Part shown: piece by piece, positions 55,020 through 63,383 of the stretch
Position numbering within the stretch: position 1 is the first letter of the stretch
How the letters are laid out: each line of letters opens with the position of its first letter
Assembly (NCBI RefSeq): GCF_002806975.1
Contig: NZ_NIHD01000007.1
Coordinates: 185,598-249,597, forward strand
DNA from: Marinobacter aromaticivorans
GTDB taxonomy: Bacteria > Pseudomonadota > Gammaproteobacteria > Pseudomonadales > Oleiphilaceae
Direction of reading: 5' to 3'
Length of the DNA stretch: 64,000 nt
The notes under the pieces: model-generated
What the model saw: the letters and a program-made list of their open reading frames with translations, nothing else
What the model was told of the DNA's origin: nothing
Databases searched by the model: none
Made by a program: the position numbers and the translations under genes

Positions 55020-56213
55020 TCAGGCCAGGGCTGCATGCCTTTGGTGAAGCATCGACGATAACAGCGCCGCCATGGCCACCAACCCCGAAGATATCCACAA
55101 ACAGGCTTCCAGCCCGTAAACCTGATAAACCCAGCCCGACAGGATGGTCCCCAACAGCCGGCCCGCAGCGTTGGACATGTAATAGAAGCCCACATCCAGC
55201 GATACCCCATCGCCCCGGGCATAACTGACAATCAGATAGCTGTGCAGGGATGAGTTGATGGCAAACAACACACCAAACAACAGGAGGCCACCAATAACTA
55301 CGAACTGCGGCGGCCAGCCCGCCATCAGGCCAAGGGCAATGGCTGCGGGAATCAGCGCCAGGGCGGCGGCCCAGAACACGGCAGGCTGTTTGCTCTCCAG
55401 GTTGCCGGTAATCCGGGGCGCAACCGTCTGGATAAAGCCATAGCCAATAACCCAGGTGGCCATAAAGCCTCCCACCTTCCAGAAATCCCAGCCGAAGACC
55501 GTGTGCAGGTACACCGGCAAAGCCACCACGAACCACACATCCCTGGCTCCGAACAGAAACATGCGTGCCGCTGATAACACGTTAATGGCACGGCTTTTAG
55601 AAAGAATCTCGCGGAACTTCGGTTTGGCTTTACTCTTGCCCAGTTCCTGTTTGAGCAGAAACAGGCTGGCCAGCCACACCAGCGCAAGCGCCGCCGCCAT
55701 GAGGATCACCGCGCCGGTAAAACCCGCCGACATCAGCAAGACACCGCCCAGAAAAAAGCCCACGCCTTTCAGGGTGTTCTTGGAACCGGTCAGGATGGCC
55801 ACCCACTGGTATAACCTGCCCTGCTGCTCATCCGGAACCAGCAGTTTGATGCCACTCTTGGCGGACATTTTGTTCAGATCCTTGGCAATACCCGACACAG
55901 CCTGCGCCGCCATTACCCAGGGGACGGTCAGCATGGCCGCCGGAACCGCCAGCATGGCCAGCGCCGAAATCTGCAGGAACAGCCCGATGTTCATGGTGCG
56001 ATTCAAGCCCATGCGGGCCCCCAGATAGCCGCCCGCCAGGTTGGTTACCACCCCGAAAAATTCGTAAAAGATGAACAGCAGGGCGATATCCAGGGGTGAA
56101 TAGCCCAGCTGGTGGAAATGCAGCACCACCAGCATGCGCAGAGCGCCGTCCGTCAGGGTGAAAGCCCAGTAGTTACCGGTGATCACCAGATACTGACGGA
56201 CAGCAGCATTCAT
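55020..56213 (-). CDS. arsJ: Organoarsenical efflux permease ArsJ (MFS type)
   Basis: Exports 1-arseno-3-phosphoglycerate, made by the adjacent glyceraldehyde-3-phosphate dehydrogenase from arsenate, thus removing arsenate. The start at 56213 is one base after the gapdh stop; the frame opens upstream within gapdh. The 397-residue product has about 12 membrane helices and the ArsJ N-terminus VRQYLVITGNYWAFTLTDGA. Pairing with gapdh and arsR is the known arsJ context. Confidence 0.93.
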   Translation of the reverse strand: MNAAVRQYLVITGNYWAFTLTDGALRMLVVLHFHQLGYSPLDIALLFIFYEFFGVVTNLAGGYLGARMGLNRTMNIGLFLQISALAMLAVPAAMLTVPWVMAAQAVSGIAKDLNKMSAKSGIKLLVPDEQQGRLYQWVAILTGSKNTLKGVGFFLGGVLLMSAGFTGAVILMAAALALVWLASLFLLKQELGKSKAKPKFREILSKSRAINVLSAARMFLFGARDVWFVVALPVYLHTVFGWDFWKVGGFMATWVIGYGFIQTVAPRITGNLESKQPAVFWAAALALIPAAIALGLMAGWPPQFVVIGGLLLFGVLFAINSSLHSYLIVSYARGDGVSLDVGFYYMSNAAGRLLGTILSGWVYQVYGLEACLWISSGLVAMAALLSSMLHQRHAALA

Positions 56214-56214
56214 C

Positions 56215-57219
56215 TCAGGCCACGCCCACCTTGCGCACCAGTTCCGCAGCGCGGTTGGCGTAACCCCATTCGTTGTCGTACCAGGCATAGATTTTCACAT
56301 GGGTGCCGTTGACCACCAGGGTGGACAGAGCATCGACAATGGAAGAACGGGGGTCGGTCTTGTAGTCGATGGACACCAGCGGGCGCTCCTCGTAACCCAG
56401 AATGTCCTTCAGTTCGCCCCCGGCAGCTTCTTTCAACAGACGATTCACGGTGTCGCGATCCGTCGGCGTTTCCACTTCAAACACGCAGTCGGTCAGCGAG
56501 GCATTGATTAAAGGTATCCGCACTGCATGGCCATCAAGACGCCCTTTCAGTTCCGGGAAGATCTCGATAATTGCGGTGGCAGAACCGGTACTGGTGGGAA
56601 TCAGCGAACTGCCACAGGCTCGGGCCCGGCGCAGGTCCTTGTGAGGCGCGTCGAGGATATTCTGGCTGTTGGTCAGGCTGTGAATGGTGGTAAGAGAACC
56701 GTGTTTGATGCCGAGATTTTCGTGAATGACTTTGACCACAGGCGCCAGGCAGTTGGTAGTGCAGGACGCCGCAGTAACAATACGGTCCCTGGCCGGATCG
56801 AAAATATGCTCGTTCACCCCCAATACGATGTTCTTGGCCCCCGCTTCCTTCACCGGCGCGGTGGCCACTACGCGCTTCACGCCCTGATCCAGGTAGCCCT
56901 GCAGCGCCGCAACCTTCTTGTGCGCGCCACTGGCTTCGATCACCACGTCACAGCCAGACCAGTCGGTGTCACCGATAGCCTTGTTGCGGGTTACGGTGAT
57001 GTGCTTGCCGTCGATCACTATCTCATCACCACTGGCTTCGGCCTCATGGTTCCAGAGACCATGAACACTGTCGAAGTTCAGCAGGTGCGCCAGGGTATGG
57101 GCATCTCCCCCGGGGTCGTTGACGGCCACAAACTCCAGTTCCGGCCAACCCCAGGCTGCCCTCAGAGCCAGGCGGCCAATGCGGCCAAATCCGTTAATGC
57201 CTACTTTGATCTTGCTCAT
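56215..57219 (-). CDS. Glyceraldehyde-3-phosphate dehydrogenase of the ars operon
   Basis: Forms 1-arseno-3-phosphoglycerate when arsenate replaces phosphate; ArsJ then exports it. The 334-residue product has the NAD fold [15 protein letters not shown], the catalytic cysteine in [10 protein letters not shown], and the histidine-bearing [10 protein letters not shown]. It is one base ahead of arsJ and 45 bases after arsR, which shows it is the arsenic paralogue rather than the glycolytic enzyme. GAPDH itself would also support gluconeogenesis if expressed widely. Confidence 0.94.
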   Translation of the reverse strand: MSKIKVGINGFGRIGRLALRAAWGWPELEFVAVNDPGGDAHTLAHLLNFDSVHGLWNHEAEASGDEIVIDGKHITVTRNKAIGDTDWSGCDVVIEASGAHKKVAALQGYLDQGVKRVVATAPVKEAGAKNIVLGVNEHIFDPARDRIVTAASCTTNCLAPVVKVIHENLGIKHGSLTTIHSLTNSQNILDAPHKDLRRARACGSSLIPTSTGSATAIIEIFPELKGRLDGHAVRIPLINASLTDCVFEVETPTDRDTVNRLLKEAAGGELKDILGYEERPLVSIDYKTDPRSSIVDALSTLVVNGTHVKIYAWYDNEWGYANRAAELVRKVGVA

Positions 57220-57264
57220 GATGATCTCCTTGCGAAATTCGCAATCCGTGTATCCGGTAAGTAA

Positions 57265-57654
57265 TCAGGGGCAGTGTACACCCGGGCGCTCAGCCATGGT
57301 CTGCAACTGCTCCAGGGGCTGTTCGATCAATGCCTCATTGTGCCGGGCGGTTTCATCCAGCACCCGCGACACCCAGGCTGGCAGCCGGGGGCTAAGGTAA
57401 TAATAGACCCATTGACCATGGCGTTCTGTTTCCACCAACCCTAAATCCCGCAAAACAGCCAGATGGCGGCTGACTTTCGGCTGGGACACTTCAAACGCTT
57501 CGGTCAGTTCACACACGCACAGTTTGCCCTGATCCCGAATCAGCAACAGGGCAGCCAGCCGCAACTCGTCACCCAGGGCCTTGAAAATTGCCACCGGGTT
57601 ATCGTTTGTCGGTTTCAGAGCAATTTCCTTCTGGTGCAGAACGTGTCTTTTCAT
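57265..57654 (-). CDS. arsR: Arsenic-responsive repressor ArsR
   Basis: ArsR/SmtB winged-helix repressor of 129 residues. The arsenite-binding thiols are in KLCVCELTEAFEVSQPK, the CVC type on the DNA-contacting helix. SQPKVSRHLAVLRDLGLVE is the recognition helix and the GQWVYYYL wing follows. It starts the gapdh-arsJ operon and is divergent from the permease-arsH-acr3 unit, so it likely controls both from the 127-base gap. Confidence 0.95.
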   Translation of the reverse strand: MKRHVLHQKEIALKPTNDNPVAIFKALGDELRLAALLLIRDQGKLCVCELTEAFEVSQPKVSRHLAVLRDLGLVETERHGQWVYYYLSPRLPAWVSRVLDETARHNEALIEQPLEQLQTMAERPGVHCP

Positions 57655-57681
57655 GGAGTTTTCCAGTTTTCACACAATTAC

Positions 57682-57718
57682 ATATTCGATTTGCCATATA
57701 TTCGTTTTTAGCGATAAT
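57682..57718. promoter_or_regulatory. Divergent ars control region with repeated ATATTCG and a promoter
   Basis: ATATTCG occurs at 57682-57688 and 57698-57704, 16 bases apart in the same orientation. They flank TTGCCA (57691-57696), a good -35, which is followed after 16 bases by GATAAT (57713-57718), a good -10, for the plus-strand genes. The repeats are likely operator elements of ArsR; this is inference. Confidence 0.5.
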
Positions 57719-57781
57719 AGGCAGGCAAAGTGACGAAGTAAAGATATCAGGATTGCGCAACTCCACTCATCGGAATTCATC

Positions 57782-59110
57782 ATGACAGAAAAACTCCTGG
57801 AGATTTACCGGGACAATCAGCGCGAAGGCAATCTGCTGTTCTTCATGATCCTCGCATTCCTGGCGATTTATTTCATACCTGCCGGCACCGAGCGATTTGA
57901 TAACGCCGTCCTTGAAGCGTTCAGACTGACCAACTGGTACGCCCGCGAACACGTCATCCTTTGCCTGTTGCCGGCGTTCCTGATAGCCGGCGCCATGGCC
58001 GCGTACATCAGCCAAGGCTCGGTCATGCGCTATCTGGGCCCCGCCGCCCCCAAACCTGTCGCCTTTACCGTAGCCTCGGTGTCCGGCACCTTGCTGGCCG
58101 TCTGCTCCTGCACTGTGCTACCCCTGTTCGGTGGCATTTACCGGCGCGGAGCAGGCCTGGGCGCTGCGGTGGCCTTTCTCTATTCCGGCCCCGCCATCAA
58201 CATTATGGCTATTGTTGTTACCGCCAAGGTACTGGGTGTTGAAATCGGTATTGCCCGGGCTGTCGGAGCCATCGTTTTTGCCGTAGTGATTGGCGCCATC
58301 ATGCACATAATCTATCGCAAGGAAGAAGCCCGGCGCACCGTCAGTAATGCCCGGGGCTTCGGTGACGACAACGCGGAAAAACCCGTTGGTATCATTACCC
58401 TGTTCTTCGCTCTGATGGTTGGCATTCTGGTGTTTGCCAACTGGGCAGCAGCAGACAGCCCCACCTGGATGGCCATTCACGCTCTGAAATGGCCCATCAC
58501 CGCAGCACTGGCGGCGGCTCTCGCTGGTCTGCTGGCCTGGCGCTGGAACTGGCCCGCAAGCCAGTTACTGATACTGGCCGCGGTTATTGCCGGTATCGCC
58601 GCGCTGGCACCCGGGATACCGGAATTACCGTTCGTGATCGGTATCGGCGGCTTGATGCTTATTGCTACCCTGCGGGACGACGACCGGGAATGGCCGGCGC
58701 AGTCCTGGGACTTTGCCAAGCAGATCCTGCCGCTGTTGCTGGCCGGCGTATTCGTTGCAGGCTTTGCGCTTGGCCGGCCGGGCCACGAAGGAATGATTCC
58801 CTCTTCCTGGGTGGCGGCGGCAGTGGGCGACAATTCCCTGCTATCCACCGTTCTGGCCTCAGTACTAGGTGCCTTGATGTATTTCTCCACCCTGACCGAG
58901 GTGCCCATTGTGGAGGCCCTGATGGGCTCAGGTATGGGGAAAGGGCCGGCCCTGGCACTGCTGTTGGCCGGCCCGGCCCTGTCACTGCCCAACATGCTGG
59001 TTATCCGCACCATTCTGGGCACGCAGAAGACGCTGGTTTATTGCGCCCTGGTGGTGGTCATGGCCACTGTTACAGGCTTTGTTTATGGTAACTGGTGGGT
59101 GTCCGCCTGA
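57782..59110 (+). CDS. arsP: ArsP-like permease (PF03773-type)
   Basis: Integral membrane permease of 442 residues with about ten membrane helices in two repeats. The signature CSCTVLPLFGGIYRRGAGLG followed by FLYSGPAINIMAIVV and, in the second half, FSTLTEVPIVEALMG and GPALSLPNMLVI is typical. ArsP members export trivalent organoarsenicals; other relatives of this family handle different solutes, so the substrate here rests on operon context. It is the first gene of the plus-strand ars unit. Confidence 0.85.
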   Translation: MTEKLLEIYRDNQREGNLLFFMILAFLAIYFIPAGTERFDNAVLEAFRLTNWYAREHVILCLLPAFLIAGAMAAYISQGSVMRYLGPAAPKPVAFTVASVSGTLLAVCSCTVLPLFGGIYRRGAGLGAAVAFLYSGPAINIMAIVVTAKVLGVEIGIARAVGAIVFAVVIGAIMHIIYRKEEARRTVSNARGFGDDNAEKPVGIITLFFALMVGILVFANWAAADSPTWMAIHALKWPITAALAAALAGLLAWRWNWPASQLLILAAVIAGIAALAPGIPELPFVIGIGGLMLIATLRDDDREWPAQSWDFAKQILPLLLAGVFVAGFALGRPGHEGMIPSSWVAAAVGDNSLLSTVLASVLGALMYFSTLTEVPIVEALMGSGMGKGPALALLLAGPALSLPNMLVIRTILGTQKTLVYCALVVVMATVTGFVYGNWWVSA

Positions 59111-59152
59111 TACCTGCCCCAATACTCATCCCGGTATTCGAAGGAGATTAGA

Positions 59153-59383
59153 ATGAAAATTACAATTTATGGTAGTGGCTGCAGCAAATGCAAACAGTTG
59201 ACCACTAACGCTGAAGAGGCTGCCCGGGAGTTGGGTCTGAGCTACGAGGTGGAAAAGATCACCGACGTGAATGCCATTATTGATGCCGGCATCATGCGCA
59301 CACCGGCCCTGGCTCTGGATAACGAGATTGTGGTGGAAGGCAAAGTTGCCAGTGCCGCCGATATCAAGAAACATCTGGGCTGA
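59153..59383 (+). CDS. Small thioredoxin-fold protein (CxxC)
   Basis: A 76-residue thioredoxin-like protein with the active site GSGCSKCKQL and cis-proline segment RTPALALDNEIVVEGK. It resembles the redox-active disulfide protein 2 group. Such small redox proteins commonly sit beside ArsP-type permeases and may transfer electrons or carry arsenicals, which is not proven. A ribosome binding site (GAAGGAG) stands seven bases before it. Confidence 0.88.
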   Translation: MKITIYGSGCSKCKQLTTNAEEAARELGLSYEVEKITDVNAIIDAGIMRTPALALDNEIVVEGKVASAADIKKHLG

Positions 59384-59413
59384 GCAGTTCTTGCAGGAAC
59401 CCTGAACCTTATT

Positions 59414-60130
59414 ATGAAAATACCTGAATTACCCAATATCGACTCCGGACTCTTCCGGGCCCCCACCCGCGAGCAACTCATTCCTGCGGTGCCCTCGGAT
59501 CACGCACCGCGTATTCTGTTGCTGTACGGCTCACTCCGTGAGCGCTCGTTCAGCCGCCTGGCAGCGGAAGAAGCCGCACGCCTGCTGACAGCCATGGGCG
59601 CAGAAACCCGCATCTTCAACCCCCGGGGCCTGCCCCTGGCCGATGCCGAGGACGCCTCCCACCCGAAAGTTCAGGAACTGAGGGAACTGGCGCAGTGGGC
59701 GGAAGGCATGGTGTGGTGCTCACCGGAACGCCACGGCGCCATGACCGGCATCATGAAAACCCAGATCGACTGGATACCTCTTTCACTGGGCGCTGTGCGC
59801 CCGACTCAAGGCAAAACCCTTGCGGTGATGCAGGTGTGCGGCGGCTCCCAGTCATTCAATGTGGTAAATCAATTGCGGGTGCTGGGCCGCTGGATGCGCA
59901 TGGTGACCATCCCGAACCAGTCGTCTGTTCCCAAGGCTTACATGGAGTTCGATGATAACGACCGAATGAAGCCATCCCCCTACTACGACCGCATAGTGGA
60001 TGTGATGGAAGAACTGGTGAAATTCACCCTGCTGGTGCGCGACCGCAGCGGCTATCTCACCGACCGTTATTCCGAGCGCAAGGAAAGTGCAGAAGAATTA
60101 TCAAAACGTGTTAACCAACGGTCTATCTGA
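59414..60130 (+). CDS. arsH: ArsH, NADPH-dependent FMN oxidoreductase
   Basis: Oxidises trivalent methyl- and aromatic arsenicals to less toxic pentavalent forms. The 238-residue product is of usual length. The FMN-binding [23 protein letters not shown] is near residue 35, [19 protein letters not shown] near 100 and [17 protein letters not shown] near 140, all typical of ArsH. It lies between the thioredoxin-like gene and acr3, nine bases before the latter. Confidence 0.95.
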   Translation: MKIPELPNIDSGLFRAPTREQLIPAVPSDHAPRILLLYGSLRERSFSRLAAEEAARLLTAMGAETRIFNPRGLPLADAEDASHPKVQELRELAQWAEGMVWCSPERHGAMTGIMKTQIDWIPLSLGAVRPTQGKTLAVMQVCGGSQSFNVVNQLRVLGRWMRMVTIPNQSSVPKAYMEFDDNDRMKPSPYYDRIVDVMEELVKFTLLVRDRSGYLTDRYSERKESAEELSKRVNQRSI

Positions 60131-60139
60131 GGGGCAACC

Positions 60140-61204
60140 ATGAGCCACAACACCGAAGCTGCAAGTACTACCTCGGAAGGCATGGACCTGTTCGGGCGCT
60201 ATCTGTCTGTGTGGGTCGCCCTGGCCATCATCGCCGGCGTGGCACTCGGCCAGCTTGCGCCGGTGGTGCCGGAAACACTGTCGCGCTTCGAATACGCCCA
60301 GGTATCAATCCCCATCGCCATACTGATCTGGGCGATGATTTTCCCGATGATGGCGCAGATTGATTTCAGCGCCGTGGTGGGCGTACGAAAAGAGCCCAAG
60401 GGGCTGGCCATTACCACCATCGTGAACTGGCTGATCAAACCCTTCACCATGTTCGCCATTGCCTGGTTTTTCCTGATGGTGGTGTTCGAGCCGTTTATTG
60501 CACCGCAACTGGCCAGCGAATACCTGGCTGGCGCCATACTGCTGGGCGCTGCGCCCTGCACCGCCATGGTGTTTGTGTGGAGTTACCTGACCAAAGGCGA
60601 TGCGGCTTATACCCTGGTGCAGGTGTCCCTGAACGACATCATCATGCTGTTCGCATTCGCGCCCATCGTGGTGTTCCTGCTGGGCATTTCCGACATCCAG
60701 GTCCCCTGGGATACGGTGCTGCTGTCCGTGGTGCTGTATATCGTAATACCGCTCACCGCCGGCTACCTGACCCGCCGCACCCTGATTGCCCGGCACGGAC
60801 AACGGTGGTACGACGACGTATTCATGAAGCGCCTCAGCCCTGTCACCCCGGCTGCACTGATTGTCACGCTGGTGCTGTTGTTTGCCTTCCAGGGCGAAGT
60901 GATTCTGCAAAACCCGTTACACATTGCCCTGATTGCCGTGCCGTTGATTATCCAGACGGTGTTCATTTTCTTTCTGGCCTACGGCTGGGCACGGCTGTGG
61001 AAAGTACGCCACTGCATTGCTGCGCCGGGAGCCATGATTGGCGCCAGCAACTTTTTCGAACTGGCCGTGGCCGCGGCTATTGCCCTGTTCGGCCTGCAGT
61101 CCGGTGCTGCGCTGGCCACTGTGGTGGGTGTGCTGGTGGAAGTACCCCTCATGCTCATGCTGGTGCGCATTGCCAATAGTACCCGTGACAAATTCCCTGC
61201 GTAG
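60140..61204 (+). CDS. acr3: Arsenite efflux permease Acr3
   Basis: Ten-helix arsenite/proton antiporter of the ACR3 (bile/arsenite/riboflavin transporter) family, 354 residues. The conserved cysteine is in ILLGAAPCTAMVFVWSYL and the glutamate-bearing last part in AIALFGLQSGAALATVVGVLVEVPLML; IEFSAV-like cytosolic loops follow the family pattern. It is the fourth gene of the plus-strand unit. Often named arsB in bacteria, although unrelated to the E. coli ArsB. Confidence 0.95.
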   Translation: MSHNTEAASTTSEGMDLFGRYLSVWVALAIIAGVALGQLAPVVPETLSRFEYAQVSIPIAILIWAMIFPMMAQIDFSAVVGVRKEPKGLAITTIVNWLIKPFTMFAIAWFFLMVVFEPFIAPQLASEYLAGAILLGAAPCTAMVFVWSYLTKGDAAYTLVQVSLNDIIMLFAFAPIVVFLLGISDIQVPWDTVLLSVVLYIVIPLTAGYLTRRTLIARHGQRWYDDVFMKRLSPVTPAALIVTLVLLFAFQGEVILQNPLHIALIAVPLIIQTVFIFFLAYGWARLWKVRHCIAAPGAMIGASNFFELAVAAAIALFGLQSGAALATVVGVLVEVPLMLMLVRIANSTRDKFPA

Positions 61205-61213
61205 GCTTCCTGA

Positions 61214-61245
61214 CTCCGGCACCTGACCTGCCTCAGGCGCCGGAG
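61214..61245. repeat. Long hairpin after acr3
   Basis: CTCCGGC at 61214-61220 and GCCGGAG at 61239-61245 pair, with a further inner pairing CCTGA/TCAGG, giving a long stem of about 13 bp with one mismatch. No T run follows. It may end or stabilise the ars transcript. Confidence 0.5.
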
Positions 61246-61336
61246 AACTGTTCAGCCAACTGCCACCCTGCTAATATCCGGCCCATCTTTTCGCCGCATC
61301 AAATTGTAAACCTCTGACCAGAACGGAACCCACAGA

Positions 61337-62134
61337 ATGGATTTTTCCCAGGCTTTTTTCCTTGGCCTTCTTCAGGGACTGACCGAATTCCTGCCGATTT
61401 CCAGCTCGGCCCATCTCATTCTGGTTCCAGCTTTTTTTGATTGGGTTGATCAGGGTGTTGCTTTCGATCTTGCGGTGCATGTGGGTACGCTGCTGGCCGT
61501 GGTGATTTACTTTCGCACCGATGTGTTCAGCATCGCCCGGGACGGTCTCATTTCCATGGGCCAGCGCCGCGTTGTCGGCCAGGGCGCACTGGCGTTGTAT
61601 CTGGTGATAGGCACCATCCCAGCTGGCCTCGCCGGCCTGGCGTTGCTGGATATCATCGACAACGAACTGCGCGCTGTGGAAATCATCTTCGCCACTACCC
61701 TGTTCTTCGGCCTGTTACTGGGGGTTGCAGACTGGATGCCCAAGCGCCAGCGCACCCTGGACAGCCTTAACTGGAAAGACGCCCTGCTGGTCGGTATTGC
61801 CCAGGCCATCGCGCTGGTGCCCGGCACCTCGCGCTCCGGCATTACCATCACTGCCGGACTGTTCCTGGGCATGAGCCGGGAAACCGCCTCCCGCTTCTCC
61901 TTTCTGCTGGCCATACCCATCACCGCGCTGGCCTCGGCAGTCAAGCTGCTGGAAGTGGCGGCTGCAGATACCATCGTGGACTGGGGGGCGTTTTTGGTTG
62001 GGACTGTGACTTCCTTTGTCATTGCCATTACCGCCATCCACTTCTTCCTGAAATGGCTTAACAAAGTGGGTATGTGGCCCTATGTGATTTACCGGGTCAT
62101 TCTGGCCGGGGTTATTTACGCGGTGCTGATGTAA
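61337..62134 (+). CDS. uppP: Undecaprenyl-diphosphatase
   Basis: Inner-membrane enzyme recycling the undecaprenyl carrier of cell-wall synthesis; high expression gives bacitracin resistance. The 265-residue product has eight membrane helices and both active-site motifs: LQGLTEFLPISSSAHLILVP near the start and ALVPGTSRSGITITAG around residue 160. It lies 132 bases after acr3 with the hairpin between, so it is probably not part of the ars operon. Confidence 0.96.
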   Translation: MDFSQAFFLGLLQGLTEFLPISSSAHLILVPAFFDWVDQGVAFDLAVHVGTLLAVVIYFRTDVFSIARDGLISMGQRRVVGQGALALYLVIGTIPAGLAGLALLDIIDNELRAVEIIFATTLFFGLLLGVADWMPKRQRTLDSLNWKDALLVGIAQAIALVPGTSRSGITITAGLFLGMSRETASRFSFLLAIPITALASAVKLLEVAAADTIVDWGAFLVGTVTSFVIAITAIHFFLKWLNKVGMWPYVIYRVILAGVIYAVLM

Positions 62135-62198
62135 GCGCGAACAAACTGGTTATCCCACCCGTACCGGAGAAGTCTTTCAGCCACCTTAACCGGCACCA

Positions 62199-63383
62199 CT
62201 ACTCCACCACCCAAACCCGCTCCAGCGTCAGTTCATCCGGGTCAAACTGATACACGCTGATTCCACCGCCAGACTGATGCCCCATCGCCAGAATACCCGC
62301 TTCGGGTGAAGTGGCGATGGCGGTGTTGCGGTCGTAGTTGCTGCCGTAGGTGACCAACCTGGGTGATTCACCAAGGTCAAAGTACTTCACGGGCCAGGGG
62401 CTGCCGGTTTTGAATAGAGCGGCCATGTGACTGTTGTTGCCGAAGCGGAGGTAGTATTCGCTGTTGTGGATGAAGGCGACGGCGATGGTGAAGGTGTTGA
62501 GACCGGTAGAGTCGTCAATGAGCCCACTTTTATCCCAGTTTCTTGGGTCGCCCATCTCGAAAGGCGTATTTTCGAGATAAATCCCACTATGATACCTTGC
62601 CAGCCTTTTTCGGGTTTCTGGCTGCTCTGTATTCCAGAACAGGCCAATTCCAGCTTCATCTGCACTGACTATCCACTGCCCATCAGGGCTTATTGTGGCG
62701 TGGGTTTTGGAAGAATTGCCGTCCAGTTTGGCGGCTGGTTGTCGGGTCTCGAGATTCCATAAAGCAACACCATACATGTGTTGGAAGTCTTCCCCTTGAT
62801 CAAGAACCTCTTGTATCGACCGGTAATAGGGTGGTTCAAATCCTTTAGGTTCTCCGCTCCCTGCAGAGACTATCCAGCGCTCAGAATCGTCCATCGAGAG
62901 ATTGAAGAGCTTGCGGTAGCCAAGAAAAGCTCTGCCATCGGTCGCTTTGATCGTCTCTGTAGATCCGTCTTTCAATCGGCGAAATATACCCCAGCCAATG
63001 TCAGAGTAGTAATAGGTGCTGAGATCCTGAGTCATAAGGTGACCATAGGTCGGTTTGTCTAACTCAAAAGCTGTCTGTGTCACTCCGTTCGTTGTTTGGC
63101 CGGTCACGACATTGTCGAGATCCTGCCATAGAAAAACATCCCGGTTTTTAATGAAGTAGGCACTGTAGATGTTAGCTTCGCGGCTGATGATTTTCCGGTT
63201 ATGTGCTTTCAAATCCCAGAGAATCAACTTCTGATCCTTGTGAGCGGTGAGGGCAAATGCCCCGCTTGAGGAAACTGAGGCACTCATGATCGGCCCGGGT
63301 GAGTTATAAAATGCCCACAAGCTGAATCCTGCAGCTAAAGCAACACCAAACAGAAAAAGTGCCCGTAGATTGAATTTGCTCAT
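62199..63383 (-). CDS. Unrecognised membrane-anchored beta-propeller-like protein
   Basis: A 394-residue protein with one N-terminal membrane segment (about 8-26) and a following domain that looks like a degenerate WD40-type propeller: repeats of the form SASVSSSGAFALTAHKDQKLILWDL, ATISPDGQWIVSADEAGIGLFWN and AIATSPEAGILAMGHQSGG occur at irregular intervals. It starts by overlapping the stop codon of the gene upstream (TGATG), so the two are translationally coupled. I do not know a named family. The N-terminal anchor suggests it faces the periplasm. Confidence 0.75.
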   Translation of the reverse strand: MSKFNLRALFLFGVALAAGFSLWAFYNSPGPIMSASVSSSGAFALTAHKDQKLILWDLKAHNRKIISREANIYSAYFIKNRDVFLWQDLDNVVTGQTTNGVTQTAFELDKPTYGHLMTQDLSTYYYSDIGWGIFRRLKDGSTETIKATDGRAFLGYRKLFNLSMDDSERWIVSAGSGEPKGFEPPYYRSIQEVLDQGEDFQHMYGVALWNLETRQPAAKLDGNSSKTHATISPDGQWIVSADEAGIGLFWNTEQPETRKRLARYHSGIYLENTPFEMGDPRNWDKSGLIDDSTGLNTFTIAVAFIHNSEYYLRFGNNSHMAALFKTGSPWPVKYFDLGESPRLVTYGSNYDRNTAIATSPEAGILAMGHQSGGGISVYQFDPDELTLERVWVVE

